From NCBI GenBank assembly GCA_002359215.1, contig DEMN01000005.1, positions 1 to 64,000 of the forward strand: a stretch of 64,000 nucleotides of DNA, in the 5' to 3' direction. The notes beneath the pieces were generated by a model. It was not told where the DNA came from. It made no database searches and was given only the letters and a program-made list of their open reading frames with translations. The DNA is from Flavobacteriales bacterium UBA2669 (lineage in GTDB: Bacteria; Bacteroidota; Bacteroidia; Flavobacteriales_E; Vicingaceae). Both the position numbers and the translations under genes were made by a program. This document shows positions 36,907-46,483 of the stretch, piece after piece. Positions within the stretch are counted from its first letter, which is position 1, and every line of letters starts with the position of its first letter.

Positions 36907-38715
36907 TTAAACTGTAGTTGAGCGTCTTGCTACTTTTTTGTCTAAGGATTTTTTGATGTCGTCTATTTCTCCTTTAGGAATAGCATTAATCAATGATTTG
37001 GTATAATCAGTTTTTGGGTTATTATAAATCTCATCTGCATACCCCATCTCTTTAACAACTCCCTCTTGCATTACTATCATTTTATCACTCATAAATTTAA
37101 CAACCGATAAATCATGTGAAATAAAGATGTATGTAAACTTAAATTCTTCTTTCAACTCATTCAATAAGTTCAGCACCTGTGCCTGAACAGATACATCTAA
37201 TGCAGAAACTGACTCGTCACAAATAATAAATTTAGGATTTAACGCTAATGAACGAGCAATACAAATACGTTGTCTTTGTCCTCCCGAAAACTCATGCGGA
37301 TATCTGTAAAAATGATGTTCTGGTAAATCCACACGTTTTAGCAACTCCATTACTCTTTCTTTTCTTTCTGCATCACTATTAAACACATTATGCACGCGCA
37401 TAGGCTCCATAATAGCTTCTCCAATAGTAATTCTAGGATTTAAAGATGAATATGGATCTTGAAAAATAATTTGCATTTCTTTTCTATACTCACGCATTTC
37501 TTTTACACTAAGGTTTGTGATATCTTTCCCTTCAAAAATAATGTTTCCAGCTGTTGGTTCCACTAATTTTAGTATGGTTCTTCCTAAAGTTGTTTTTCCA
37601 CAACCCGACTCACCAACTAAACCTAATGTTTCTCCCGGATACACCTTAAAAGAAACGTCATTAACTGCTTTTACATATTCTTTTGCTCTACCAAAAATTC
37701 CTTTACTTATTGGAAAATAAGTTTTTAAGTTTTTTATTTCTAAAATAGGTTCTTGAGCATATATTTTCTCATGTTTTTTAGCTGTTTCTTCTGGGCTAAT
37801 CACCAAGTTTTCGGTAACTTCTTCTACCGATTTATTCTTCTCTTTCATCTCACCCTTATCGTCAACACTCATAAAGTCTGAAACGGTAGGTAGCCAGTGG
37901 AGCCTTCTATTTAATGGCGGACGACAAGCTAACAAGCCTTTGGTATAAGGGTGTTGCGGATTAGTAAAAATATCCATTACTGTTCCTTGCTCCACAATTT
38001 TACCTTTGTACATTACCACTACTTTATCGGCCAATTCAGCAATAACACCTAAATCATGAGTAATAAACATAATCCCCATATCTTGTTCTTGCTGCAATTG
38101 CATCATCAACTCCAAAATGGTTTTTTGCACAGTAACATCTAATGCTGTTGTAGGTTCATCGGCAATTAATATAGAAGGATTGCAAGACATTGCCATGGCT
38201 ATCATCACCCTTTGTTTCTGACCACCTGAAATTTGGTGAGGATATGTATCAAACATCACATCAGGACGAGGTAGTTCTACTTTTTTAAATAACTCTATGG
38301 TTATCTTTTTAGCTTCTTTTTTATTTACTTTTTGATGCAACATAATGGCTTCTGCCACTTGATCTCCACAAGTATAAACAGGGTTTAAAGAAGTCATCGG
38401 CTCTTGGAAAATCATAGCAATTTCATTCCCTCTTAAACTTCGCATTTGTTTTTCAGTAGCTTTTACCAAGTCAATTACGCCATCTTTACCATGAAATAAA
38501 ATTTCTCCACCAGTAATTTCTCCCGGAGGATTAGGAATTAAACGCATGGCTGATAGTGATGTAACCGATTTTCCTGAACCTGATTCACCAACTATTCCTA
38601 TGGTTTCTCCTTTGTTTAACGTAAATGAAACGTTATTAACTGCTTTGGTAACTTCTCCGTCCGAACGAAATTCTGTAACTAAATTTTTAATTTCTAAAAG
38701 CGTTCTATTTTCCAT
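36907..38715 (-). CDS. Dual-domain ABC ATPase, oligopeptide type
   Basis: A 602-residue protein with two fused nucleotide-binding domains. Domain 1 has Walker A GESGSGKSVT near residue 43 and signature SGGQKQRVMIAMAM. Domain 2 has Walker A GESGCGKTTLG near 370 and signature SGGQRQRICIARSL. A charged linker of about 70 residues separates them. Each domain ends with the oligopeptide-specific extension (NPQHPYTKGLLACRPP; NPKTDYTKSLINAIPKG). It corresponds to DppD plus DppF (or GsiA) in one chain and powers uptake or export of peptides. No permease or binding protein is adjacent, so its partners must be elsewhere. It ends 15 bp from radA. Confidence 0.9.
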   Translation of the reverse strand: MENRTLLEIKNLVTEFRSDGEVTKAVNNVSFTLNKGETIGIVGESGSGKSVTSLSAMRLIPNPPGEITGGEILFHGKDGVIDLVKATEKQMRSLRGNEIAMIFQEPMTSLNPVYTCGDQVAEAIMLHQKVNKKEAKKITIELFKKVELPRPDVMFDTYPHQISGGQKQRVMIAMAMSCNPSILIADEPTTALDVTVQKTILELMMQLQQEQDMGIMFITHDLGVIAELADKVVVMYKGKIVEQGTVMDIFTNPQHPYTKGLLACRPPLNRRLHWLPTVSDFMSVDDKGEMKEKNKSVEEVTENLVISPEETAKKHEKIYAQEPILEIKNLKTYFPISKGIFGRAKEYVKAVNDVSFKVYPGETLGLVGESGCGKTTLGRTILKLVEPTAGNIIFEGKDITNLSVKEMREYRKEMQIIFQDPYSSLNPRITIGEAIMEPMRVHNVFNSDAERKERVMELLKRVDLPEHHFYRYPHEFSGGQRQRICIARSLALNPKFIICDESVSALDVSVQAQVLNLLNELKEEFKFTYIFISHDLSVVKFMSDKMIVMQEGVVKEMGYADEIYNNPKTDYTKSLINAIPKGEIDDIKKSLDKKVARRSTTV

Positions 38716-38939
38716 ATTCCCTTTAAATCTTATTGTAGAATAATATTCATTTTATTAAAGGCAATAAAAATACATTTTTAATGCAAGTTGCACAAGATTT
38801 ATAAAAAATATACACTCTTTTTTAGACGACCTCCTGATTTTAAACGACAAAATTTAGATAACACTGTCTGTAACAGTTTGTTGTTAACTATTTCACAATG
38901 AACAAACTTCAAAAATTCCATATTACCCCATCCACAAAT

Positions 38940-39443
38940 TCACTCACTTAAATCATAAACTTTAATAACAAAATAACCGTAACCGTGTTTTTCACTATCC
39001 TCTTTTAGTGCTACCTCAACAGGTTTTTTGGTGATAGATGATGTTGTTCTCCAAGTGGTGAATCCATCTTGTTCTAACTTATTTTTCCCGTAATTATCGT
39101 TGTAATATTCGGTAAATTCCTGAGCTACTTTTTTAGCATCTTCTGCCAAATCAAAATAGGCTGCAATTTCAATTTCGTAAAGTTCTTTTTCATAAAAATC
39201 GTAAGTAACAGTATAGCTGTTTCCCATGCTGATATCGTAGTCGTAATGCAAATACTGCGGCTGATCATCTATCAAAAAAGTATTGTCTTCAACAGCTTTT
39301 ACAGTTTTTAAATCAGCTCCAATTTCAACACCTCTAATGTGTTCTTTTTCAGTTTTGTTTATGGCTTTGAAGAAATCGCTACGCTTAGTAGTACAGGCAG
39401 AAATAACCGCCAAAACCATAATAATTATTGCTGTTTTTTTCAT
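38940..39443 (-). CDS. Lipoprotein of unknown function
   Basis: A 167-residue lipoprotein with signal MKKTAIIIMVLAVISACTTK; the Cys follows an ISA lipobox. The mature part has GVEIGADLKTVKAVED, reminiscent of periplasmic proteins with an SmpA/BamE-like strand, and DLAEDAKKVAQEFTEYYNDN. An earlier in-frame ATG at 39461 exists, but the ATG at 39443 sits at the standard distance for a signal peptide. The 224-bp gap between its end and the ABC gene shows nothing beyond a small ACTGT/ACAGT hairpin. Not assigned to a family. Confidence 0.75.
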   Translation of the reverse strand: MKKTAIIIMVLAVISACTTKRSDFFKAINKTEKEHIRGVEIGADLKTVKAVEDNTFLIDDQPQYLHYDYDISMGNSYTVTYDFYEKELYEIEIAAYFDLAEDAKKVAQEFTEYYNDNYGKNKLEQDGFTTWRTTSSITKKPVEVALKEDSEKHGYGYFVIKVYDLSE

Positions 39444-39464
39444 ATTATTTAAGTTATCCATTAA

Positions 39465-39495
39465 TTTCTCGCAAAGACGCGAAGACGCAAAAAAG
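39465..39495. repeat. Dispersed repeat, copy B (CGCAAAGACGC type)
   Basis: TTTCTCGCAAAGACGCGAAG with ACGCAAAAAAG matches the copy at 30221-30250 and is followed by TTGTTAATCGTTATT at 39500-39514. It lies just upstream of the lipoprotein gene. Such CGCAAAGACGC elements are known as widely scattered intergenic repeats in bacteria, from general knowledge. Confidence 0.8.
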
Positions 39496-39532
39496 TTGTT
39501 TGTTAATCGTTATTGGTAATTCTTCCGGCTTT

Positions 39533-40255
39533 TTAGTTAAAAACGATATTCTCTTCTTTCACCAAATCTTCGTTTCTGTAGCGTAAAAATAATTGCGTAA
39601 GTGCTACTACATCTTTCTCGCAATAAATTTTTATGCGTTCTACATCTTTATCTTCCCAATACACTTGGTTTACCATACTTCCGTCAATATCGTCTTTTGG
39701 TGTTGGGATATTAAATATTGCCGTTAGCAACCCGAGCGAAGTATAATTTTTGTAGTCGCCAAATTTCCATAACTGCAAGGTATCTAAATGAGCAACTTCC
39801 CAAGGTTTTTTGCCTGCCAAATCTAAAATAGATGGGATATTTAACCCGTTTACCAAAGCTCTTCGGGCAATGTATGGAAAATCGAACTCTTTACCATTAT
39901 GAGCACAAAGCAAATGGTCAGCTTGGTTAAAATAATTGTTGAGCAGGTCAAAAAATTCCTCTAACAACATTTTTTCATCATCGCCATAAAAAGATTTTAG
40001 CCTGAGGTTTTTTTCGCTGCCTTCGTAAGTAATAAACCCAACAGAAATACAAACAATTTTTCCGAATTCGGCATAAATACCAGCTCTAGAATAAGCTTCT
40101 TCAGGTATTTCATCTGCTGCTATATACTTGGCTTTTTGTTCCCAAAATTTTCGCAGTCGCTCATCCACCGAATTAAAATTGGGTTGCTGAGCTACTGTTT
40201 CTATATCTAAAAAAAGAATTTTTTCTAGTCGAATTTTTTCTAACATAAGCACCAT
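39533..40255 (-). CDS. Predicted 3'-5' exonuclease (PolB-like, DEDD)
   Basis: A 240-residue RNase H-fold exonuclease. Exo I is ILFLDIETVA (Asp and Glu), Exo II is LCAHNGKEFDFPYIARRA (Asp), and Exo III is IKIYCEKDVVALTQLFLRY (YxxxD-type, Asp). These metal-binding acids are all present, so it should be active on DNA or RNA 3' ends. The family (PF10108-like, predicted 3'-5' exonuclease related to PolB proofreading) is widespread as stand-alone genes. Two ATG starts, three codons apart, are possible. A repeat separates it from the lipoprotein. Confidence 0.85.
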   Translation of the reverse strand: MVLMLEKIRLEKILFLDIETVAQQPNFNSVDERLRKFWEQKAKYIAADEIPEEAYSRAGIYAEFGKIVCISVGFITYEGSEKNLRLKSFYGDDEKMLLEEFFDLLNNYFNQADHLLCAHNGKEFDFPYIARRALVNGLNIPSILDLAGKKPWEVAHLDTLQLWKFGDYKNYTSLGLLTAIFNIPTPKDDIDGSMVNQVYWEDKDVERIKIYCEKDVVALTQLFLRYRNEDLVKEENIVFN

Positions 40256-40356
40256 TTTAAAACTGACAATAAAAGTAAGGCTTTTTAAAAAGCTGTGAGG
40301 AATTTTTGAGGATTATTTTTTTAAAACTTGTTTAGAATTTATAACAAGAAATTATA

Positions 40357-42783
40357 TTAAAAAATCACACCAAAGCTCATTTTTACAGCAAAATTGTCGG
40401 AAGTTTTATCAAAAGCATAAGGACCATAACGGTAGAAAGCAGCTACTCCAAAAGTAGTACTGTTTAATTTGAAAATATTGTTGATGATTAATCCTGATTC
40501 ATAAAAACCTTTTTCCATAGTATTAAAAACCACTCCTTGGTGTAATTCGGCATGGTCTAAGCTACCAACTCCCGCACTGGTAGTAATGACAAACTCTGGT
40601 TGGAATTTTTTAATTTTTAGCAATAAATCCTTAAAACTATGTCGGAAATGAAAATGTACGTATTGGTTAGACAAAAACTCGTAAGGCAACATGGTTTCAA
40701 AAGCATTTTCAGTAGAAAGCAATAGATAATCATCGGTTCTATTAACACCAATAGGATGGTTGAGTAGGTGTTGCGGTACTTTACCATCTGTATAACCCAC
40801 TTCAACCCTAAAATAAGGCTGACCAAAATTTCTGGTATTAAATTTTTTCTCTGTTCTAAAAGTATAACGTGTATAGGTATATTCTCCGTCATATTGATTA
40901 ATGCCTCTTTCAATTTTGGCATACAAAATCGGATATTTGGTCGCTGTACGGTAACTATTAGAAAGCGTTTTTAATATCTTTTCTTTATAAGCATATCTCA
41001 ACTCTATGCCTACTTCATTAAACAAGTAGTTTCTATCCCTGATAAAAGTGAAATTATCTATTTGTTTTACAAAATAATAATCATCGGTAACTTCTACTTT
41101 TTGTTGATTAACAAAAGCGTAAGTTTTTAAATACCTCAACGTTCGGAAGCTTAATCGAGCTTGCATTTTTTCGTAATTATTCATTCTGTCTAAATACAGT
41201 ACTCGAGTTCCTCCCGAAGAAATAAAAGGCACTTTATAATCCTTAAAACCAACTACCCCAGGCTCAGCGACATCTTTATCATAAGAAAAATTGATCGCTA
41301 TATTATTGTTCTTTTCAAGCAAAAAAGTGGCATCTCCACCATATTTTTCTTCTTTATCTTTAAATCCGTAAGCTCCATAACCACCAATAGAAAACCATTT
41401 AGAAAAATGCTGATTAGTATGAAATCCAGCACCTAGTCTAAACCCTTCGTAATTGTTATAGTTTACAAAACGGTTCAAATCTAAATCTACCACTCCCCAC
41501 TTTAATTTTCCGGTTAAAATGGCTTCCAATCCACCTAATTTTTTATCAAAATTTTCTGCTTTACCAATACTATCAATTACCTGATAGGTTTTTTTCTCTT
41601 GAGCGGTTAAGGTATCACCACGGTATTCATTCCAAAAACCCTCATCTCTTTTATTGGCTTTTAAATCAATTTCGGTATCTATATGGTTAAACTCTTTGTT
41701 TTTTAATTCAGGATTAACTACCACATCTTTTATATATGTATTACTAATCCCAACCATTTTAAATGAATTAATAGTTGCATTGTTCATAATAAATTTAGAA
41801 CTCAACTGCTTAGGGAACCATTTACCTTCTATCTTTTCGTACTGTTGACGAATTTTAATGGTTAACGAAGCATCCTGTTCATAAGGTTCGGCAATAACAT
41901 TTTGCAAGGCATATCCATCTGTATTAATATAAAGTAATCCTTGTAAGGCATCAAAATTTTTACCCTTAAGTGGTGTAAAAGATATAATGTACACGGAATC
42001 TGCTCCACTAATAATGGTATCTTCAATTATAAACAAATATTTGTTATGACTATTAGTAGAAATAGGGTTCAAATACGCTTTATCCATCACATAAATATTA
42101 GTATTGTAAAAAGAGAACGATTGCAACTGTGTTCCCAATAGCGCAAAAGTGGGATTTTGCAGACCCGAAACCCTTGAAGCAATAACTTTTTCATAATTTT
42201 TACTCGGTACTTTATATTTACGCTGCGTGATGGATTCCATCATGAAAATATGCTGTGTTTTTAAAATACTATCTGTTCGCTGAGTAATAGAATCTGCTTT
42301 AGCTAATTTTTCGGGGTTGTTAAGCAGCGCACTATCCATTTCAGCAGTCACATATAATTTACTATACGAATCGTAAGTAAAATCCATGCTTTTTTCCGGA
42401 TTAAGCTGCGTACGATTATCCACCACTTTTTTAATAATTCTATGGGCAGGATTTTCTCCCGGAAGGATTTTTACCTCTTCCAACTGAAAAGTAGTTGCTG
42501 ACATGTAAATAATTAAAAAATCTTTTCCACTAAGCTGTATTTCTTTAGATTCATAACCAACATAACTCAATTTAATTGATTGAATGGGTGACTTGGTATT
42601 AAAAACAAAATTGCCGTCAATATCGGTAGTTGCTCCATAATTTCTATCCGTAAGAATATTAACAAAAGCTAGTGGTTGCTTTGATTTACCATCCAACACC
42701 TTACCTTTAAAAGTAAATTGAGCAAGCGTACTTGAACACAATAAAAGCAAAAGCCATATAACACATAATTGTTTACTCAACAT
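40357..42783 (-). CDS. DUF5686 outer-membrane protein with CarboxypepD_reg domain
   Basis: An 808-residue outer-membrane protein. It has a signal peptide (ending SSTLAQ), a carboxypeptidase regulatory-like beta-sandwich (FKGKVLDGKSKQPLAFVNIL, YGATTDIDGNFVF, LSYVGYES), the DUF5686 start block AHRIIKKVVDNRTQLNPEKS, and a long C-terminal part rich in amphipathic strands ending AVKMSFGVIF, which looks like a beta barrel with a terminal Phe. DUF5686 proteins are common in Bacteroidota, with no firm function. It is not a TonB receptor: no plug domain is seen. Confidence 0.85.
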   Translation of the reverse strand: MLSKQLCVIWLLLLLCSSTLAQFTFKGKVLDGKSKQPLAFVNILTDRNYGATTDIDGNFVFNTKSPIQSIKLSYVGYESKEIQLSGKDFLIIYMSATTFQLEEVKILPGENPAHRIIKKVVDNRTQLNPEKSMDFTYDSYSKLYVTAEMDSALLNNPEKLAKADSITQRTDSILKTQHIFMMESITQRKYKVPSKNYEKVIASRVSGLQNPTFALLGTQLQSFSFYNTNIYVMDKAYLNPISTNSHNKYLFIIEDTIISGADSVYIISFTPLKGKNFDALQGLLYINTDGYALQNVIAEPYEQDASLTIKIRQQYEKIEGKWFPKQLSSKFIMNNATINSFKMVGISNTYIKDVVVNPELKNKEFNHIDTEIDLKANKRDEGFWNEYRGDTLTAQEKKTYQVIDSIGKAENFDKKLGGLEAILTGKLKWGVVDLDLNRFVNYNNYEGFRLGAGFHTNQHFSKWFSIGGYGAYGFKDKEEKYGGDATFLLEKNNNIAINFSYDKDVAEPGVVGFKDYKVPFISSGGTRVLYLDRMNNYEKMQARLSFRTLRYLKTYAFVNQQKVEVTDDYYFVKQIDNFTFIRDRNYLFNEVGIELRYAYKEKILKTLSNSYRTATKYPILYAKIERGINQYDGEYTYTRYTFRTEKKFNTRNFGQPYFRVEVGYTDGKVPQHLLNHPIGVNRTDDYLLLSTENAFETMLPYEFLSNQYVHFHFRHSFKDLLLKIKKFQPEFVITTSAGVGSLDHAELHQGVVFNTMEKGFYESGLIINNIFKLNSTTFGVAAFYRYGPYAFDKTSDNFAVKMSFGVIF

Positions 42784-42915
42784 GGATAAAAGAGGAAAAT
42801 CTACCGTAAAAATACAATTATAATTGATGTTACAAAAAACGGCACTGTTTTACTTTGCTAATTGGAATAAAAACCAAAATTTAAACCCTCCACATTTATT
42901 CCACCAAAGTTTTAT

Positions 42916-42923
42916 TACTTTTG
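42916..42923 (+). promoter_or_regulatory. Candidate -7 box of lysS
   Basis: TACTTTTG matches TAnnTTTG, 22 bp before the lysS ATG. The region 20 bp upstream lacks a clear TTTG, so the call rests on the -7 element alone. Confidence 0.45.
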
Positions 42924-42945
42924 CAGCCTTAAATTTTAGAACAAA

Positions 42946-44655
42946 ATGAGCATACAATTATCGGAACAAGAACAAATTAGAAGAGTCTCTCTGACTAAAC
43001 TCAGAGAATTAGGAATAGAGCCATATCCGGCAGCGAAATTCCCTGTTGATACATTAACAAAAGACATAAAAGATAATTTTGAAGAAGGTAAAGAAGTAAT
43101 TCTTGCAGGAAGAATTATGAGTAGAAGAATTATGGGGAAAGCTTCTTTTGCCGAATTGAAAGACAGTTCGGGAAGAATTCAAATTTATATTAACAGAGAT
43201 GAAATTTGTCCTGATGAAGATAAAACGCTTTACAATGAAGTATTCAAAAAATTACTTGATATTGGTGATTTTATTGGCGTGAAAGGAGTTTTATTTATCA
43301 CTCAAGTTGGTGAACAATCCGTAAAAATTAAAGAAATTTCGGTTTTAAGCAAAGCTCTAAAACCATTGCCAATTGTAAAAACAGATGACGAAGGAAAAGT
43401 ACATGATGCTTTTTCAGATCCTGAATTGCGTTATCGTCAGCGTTATGTTGACTTGGTAGTAAACGACCATGTAAAAGATATTTTTGTAAAACGTACCAAA
43501 CTTTTTAATGCCATGCGTCAGTTTTTTAACGACAAAGGTTATTTAGAAGTAGAAACCCCAATTTTACAAGCTATTCCTGGTGGTGCTGCTGCCAAACCAT
43601 TTATTACTCACCACAATGCATTGGATATTCCACTTTATATGCGAATTGCCAACGAACTTTATTTAAAAAGACTAATAGTTGGTGGTTTTGATGGTGTTTA
43701 TGAGTTCTCTAAAAACTTCCGTAACGAAGGAATGGACAGAACCCATAACCCTGAGTTTACCGCTATGGAAATTTATGTTTCCTATAAAGATTACCAGTGG
43801 ATGATGGAGTTTACCGAAAACTTACTGGAGTTTTGTGCTACACAAGTAAATGGAACTACCAAAGCTAAATTTGGTAATCACGAAATTGATTTTAAAGCTC
43901 CATATAAAAGAGTAACTATGCGTCAGGCAATTATCGACCATACCGATTTTGATATTGATGGTAAATCTGAAGAAGAATTGCGAAAGGCTTGTTTAAACAT
44001 GGGTATTGAAGTTGATGACTCCATGGGCAAAGGCAAGTTAATTGATGAAATGTTCGGTGAAAAATGTGAAGGCAACTACATTCAACCCACATTTATTATT
44101 GATTATCCAAAAGAAATGTCACCATTGTGTAAACAACACAGAGACAATCCGGAATTAACCGAACGTTTTGAGTTAATGATTTGCGGTAAAGAGGTAGCCA
44201 ATGCTTACTCTGAGCTAAACGACCCAATAGATCAACGTGAACGTTTTGAAGAGCAGCTAAAACTCTCTGAAAAAGGCGATGATGAAGCCATGTTTATAGA
44301 CAATGATTTCATAAGAGCGTTAGAATATGGCATGCCTCCCACAAGTGGTTTAGGTATTGGGATGGATAGATTAATCATGTTCTTAACCAATAACCAATCT
44401 ATTCAAGAAGTGTTGTTTTTTCCACAAATGAAACCGGAAATTGTTTCTACAAGAAAAGCATTGGAACTGAACGAAAATGAAAAAGCCATTTTTGACATAC
44501 TTTCTAAAAATGGAAAAATGAACATGAACGACTTGAAAGATGCTGTGGGATTATCTAATAAACAATGGGATAAAGGAATTAAATCACTCAGTAAATTTGG
44601 CTTAACTAAAGTTACCAAAACCAATGATGCTTTAATTGTTGAAGTGGCTGAATAA
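42946..44655 (+). CDS. lysS: Lysyl-tRNA synthetase, class II
   Basis: A 569-residue class II synthetase. It has an N-terminal OB-fold anticodon-binding domain (about 50-160, VILAGRIMSRRIMGKASFAE), motif 1, motif 2 (KNFRNEGMDRTHNPEFTAME) and motif 3 (GLGIGMDRLIMFL). It charges tRNA-Lys. About 65 extra residues after motif 3 (EKAIFDILSKNGKMNMNDLK onward) form a winged-helix-like tail, which I recall as usual in Bacteroidota LysS and absent in E. coli. Start ATG; terminator follows. Confidence 0.97.
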   Translation: MSIQLSEQEQIRRVSLTKLRELGIEPYPAAKFPVDTLTKDIKDNFEEGKEVILAGRIMSRRIMGKASFAELKDSSGRIQIYINRDEICPDEDKTLYNEVFKKLLDIGDFIGVKGVLFITQVGEQSVKIKEISVLSKALKPLPIVKTDDEGKVHDAFSDPELRYRQRYVDLVVNDHVKDIFVKRTKLFNAMRQFFNDKGYLEVETPILQAIPGGAAAKPFITHHNALDIPLYMRIANELYLKRLIVGGFDGVYEFSKNFRNEGMDRTHNPEFTAMEIYVSYKDYQWMMEFTENLLEFCATQVNGTTKAKFGNHEIDFKAPYKRVTMRQAIIDHTDFDIDGKSEEELRKACLNMGIEVDDSMGKGKLIDEMFGEKCEGNYIQPTFIIDYPKEMSPLCKQHRDNPELTERFELMICGKEVANAYSELNDPIDQRERFEEQLKLSEKGDDEAMFIDNDFIRALEYGMPPTSGLGIGMDRLIMFLTNNQSIQEVLFFPQMKPEIVSTRKALELNENEKAIFDILSKNGKMNMNDLKDAVGLSNKQWDKGIKSLSKFGLTKVTKTNDALIVEVAE

Positions 44656-44677
44656 TTAGATCCCCTATAAAAAACCT

Positions 44678-44711
44678 AAAAAGTGCTTTGATTTTCTTCA
44701 TAGCACTTTTT
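44678..44711 (+). terminator. Terminator of lysS
   Basis: AAAAAGTGCT pairs with AGCACTTTTT over 10 bp around a 14-nt loop, followed by a T-run, 22 bp past the lysS stop. Confidence 0.8.
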
Positions 44712-44785
44712 TTATAGATTCATTTTAAATCTGTTTAGTTTTTAATACCTTTACCGCTACTAAGGTTAATTGAATTTTTATAAAA

Positions 44786-45658
44786 ATGACAAGAATAGAA
44801 GTGCTAAAAACCTATAAAATATTTATAGACGGGAAATTCCCAAGAACAGAATCAGGAAGGTATTACGTGCCCGAAAATAAATGCGGAAACATCTGTTTAT
44901 CTTCCAGAAAAGATGTTAGAAATGCAGTTGTTGCAGCTGGTAATGCTACTTCCAAATGGCAAAGTGCTACAGCTTTTAACAAAAGCCAAGTGATTTACCG
45001 CATAGCAGAAATTTTAGAAGGCAGAAAAGCTCAGTTTATTGATGAATTAACGAAACAAGGATACAAAGCGAAAGAAGCCGAAAAAGAAGTTGTAACTGCT
45101 ATAGATAGAATTATTTATTATGCCGGATGGTGCGATAAATTTACACCTGTTTTCAGTTCGGTAAATCCTGTTGCTACACAACATTTTAACTTTACCGCTC
45201 CCGAAGCTGTTGGTACAGTTGCCATTTTAGCTCCTGAAAAGTCAGGGTTACTAGGATTAGTTTCTGCAATTATTCCGGTTATAGTTGGAGGAAATACCGT
45301 TGTGGTTTTAGCTTCAGAAAGTTTGCCACTTTGTGCCATTACATTTGCCGAAGTACTAAATACATCTGATGTTCCCAGTGGTGTAGTAAATATCCTTACG
45401 GGTAAAAGAAGTGAATTATCAGAACATTTTGCTACACACATGGATATAAAAGCCTTGTTGTATTATGGAAATGACAAAAAAGAGATAAGTTCCATTCAAA
45501 AAAATGCAGTAAACAACCTTAAAAGAATAACCATAAGAGAAGAAAACGATTTGTACAACGAATCGCACCAAACACCTTATTTAATTGAAGACTTTTTAGA
45601 AATGAAAACCACTTGGCATCCTATTGAAATAATTGGAGCTTCAGGTAGTGGTTATTAA
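44786..45658 (+). CDS. Half-length aldehyde dehydrogenase homologue
   Basis: A 290-residue protein that aligns with the N-terminal, NAD-binding half of aldehyde dehydrogenases: YKIFIDGKFPRTESGRYYV, AGNATSKWQSATAFNKSQVI, EAVGTVAILAPEKSGLLGLV, NTVVVLASESLPL and DVPSGVVNILTG. The catalytic Cys domain and the ExxxxGG Glu block are absent, and the C-terminus (HPIEIIGASGSGY) is not a broken end. So it should lack dehydrogenase activity. I recall similar short forms as conserved partners of full-length ALDH genes and deoC; no full ALDH is adjacent here. It is 8 bp from cysQ and likely co-transcribed. Confidence 0.8.
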   Translation: MTRIEVLKTYKIFIDGKFPRTESGRYYVPENKCGNICLSSRKDVRNAVVAAGNATSKWQSATAFNKSQVIYRIAEILEGRKAQFIDELTKQGYKAKEAEKEVVTAIDRIIYYAGWCDKFTPVFSSVNPVATQHFNFTAPEAVGTVAILAPEKSGLLGLVSAIIPVIVGGNTVVVLASESLPLCAITFAEVLNTSDVPSGVVNILTGKRSELSEHFATHMDIKALLYYGNDKKEISSIQKNAVNNLKRITIREENDLYNESHQTPYLIEDFLEMKTTWHPIEIIGASGSGY

Positions 45659-45666
45659 TAAAGATT

Positions 45667-46461
45667 ATGAATAGAAATGAATTACTTTTAACAGCAATAA
45701 ATGCTGCTATTGATGCAGGAAAAGAAATTTTAACGGTTTATTCTACCGACTTTCAAGTGGAAAACAAAGTAGATAAATCACCACTTACCGAAGCAGACAA
45801 AAGAGCACACGCTGCAATTGTAAACAAATTAAAAAGTACCAATTTACCTATTCTTAGTGAGGAAGGTAAATCCATCCCTTACGAAGAAAGAAAAGCCTGG
45901 AGTCAATTTTGGATGGTAGACCCCTTAGATGGTACCAAAGAGTTTATTAATAAAAATGGAGAATTTACCGTAAACATTGCCTTAATTGAAAATAAACTTT
46001 CCACTATGGGTGTAATTTATGTTCCGGTAACTAAAGAACTGTATTTTTCTGATGAAAAAGCATATAAAATAAACAACATTACTTCTGCAGCTAACACACT
46101 TGCAGATTTGATAACTACTGCTAACAAATTACCGCTTAAAACAGAAAGAACTGATTTTGTAGTAGTAGCCAGTCGCTCACACATGAGTGATGAAACCAAA
46201 ACCTTTATTGAAGAAAAAGAAACTGAACACAATAGTATTAGTTTACTATCAAAAGGTAGTTCACTAAAATTGTGTATGGTAGCCGAAAATGCTGCCGATT
46301 GTTATCCAAGATTTGCTCCAACCATGGAATGGGACACCGCTGCAGGAAACGCTATTATTAATGCCGCAGGAGGTATTGTAATAGATCAAACTACCCAAGA
46401 AAAAATGAAATACAATAAAGAAAACCTGTTAAACAACTGGTTTTTAGCTCAATTAAATTAA
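45667..46461 (+). CDS. cysQ: 3'(2'),5'-bisphosphate nucleotidase CysQ
   Basis: A 264-residue inositol-monophosphatase-fold enzyme that hydrolyses 3'-phosphoadenosine-5'-phosphate to AMP and so removes a toxic product of sulfate assimilation. Metal-binding motifs are ILSEEGK, WMVDPLDGTKEFI and MEWDTAAGNAIINAAGG, all in the expected order. The extra residues between them (SFGEFTVNIALIE-type strand) are normal. It may form one unit with the upstream ALDH-like and downstream GldH-like genes. Confidence 0.92.
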   Translation: MNRNELLLTAINAAIDAGKEILTVYSTDFQVENKVDKSPLTEADKRAHAAIVNKLKSTNLPILSEEGKSIPYEERKAWSQFWMVDPLDGTKEFINKNGEFTVNIALIENKLSTMGVIYVPVTKELYFSDEKAYKINNITSAANTLADLITTANKLPLKTERTDFVVVASRSHMSDETKTFIEEKETEHNSISLLSKGSSLKLCMVAENAADCYPRFAPTMEWDTAAGNAIINAAGGIVIDQTTQEKMKYNKENLLNNWFLAQLN

Positions 46462-46483
46462 TCACTTCTAAAACTTTATTCCT

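Noticed and set aside
40617..40922. Minus-strand ORF of 101 residues inside the DUF5686 gene
   Set aside because: It lies in another frame of a long gene with a clear domain structure and has no coding signs of its own.
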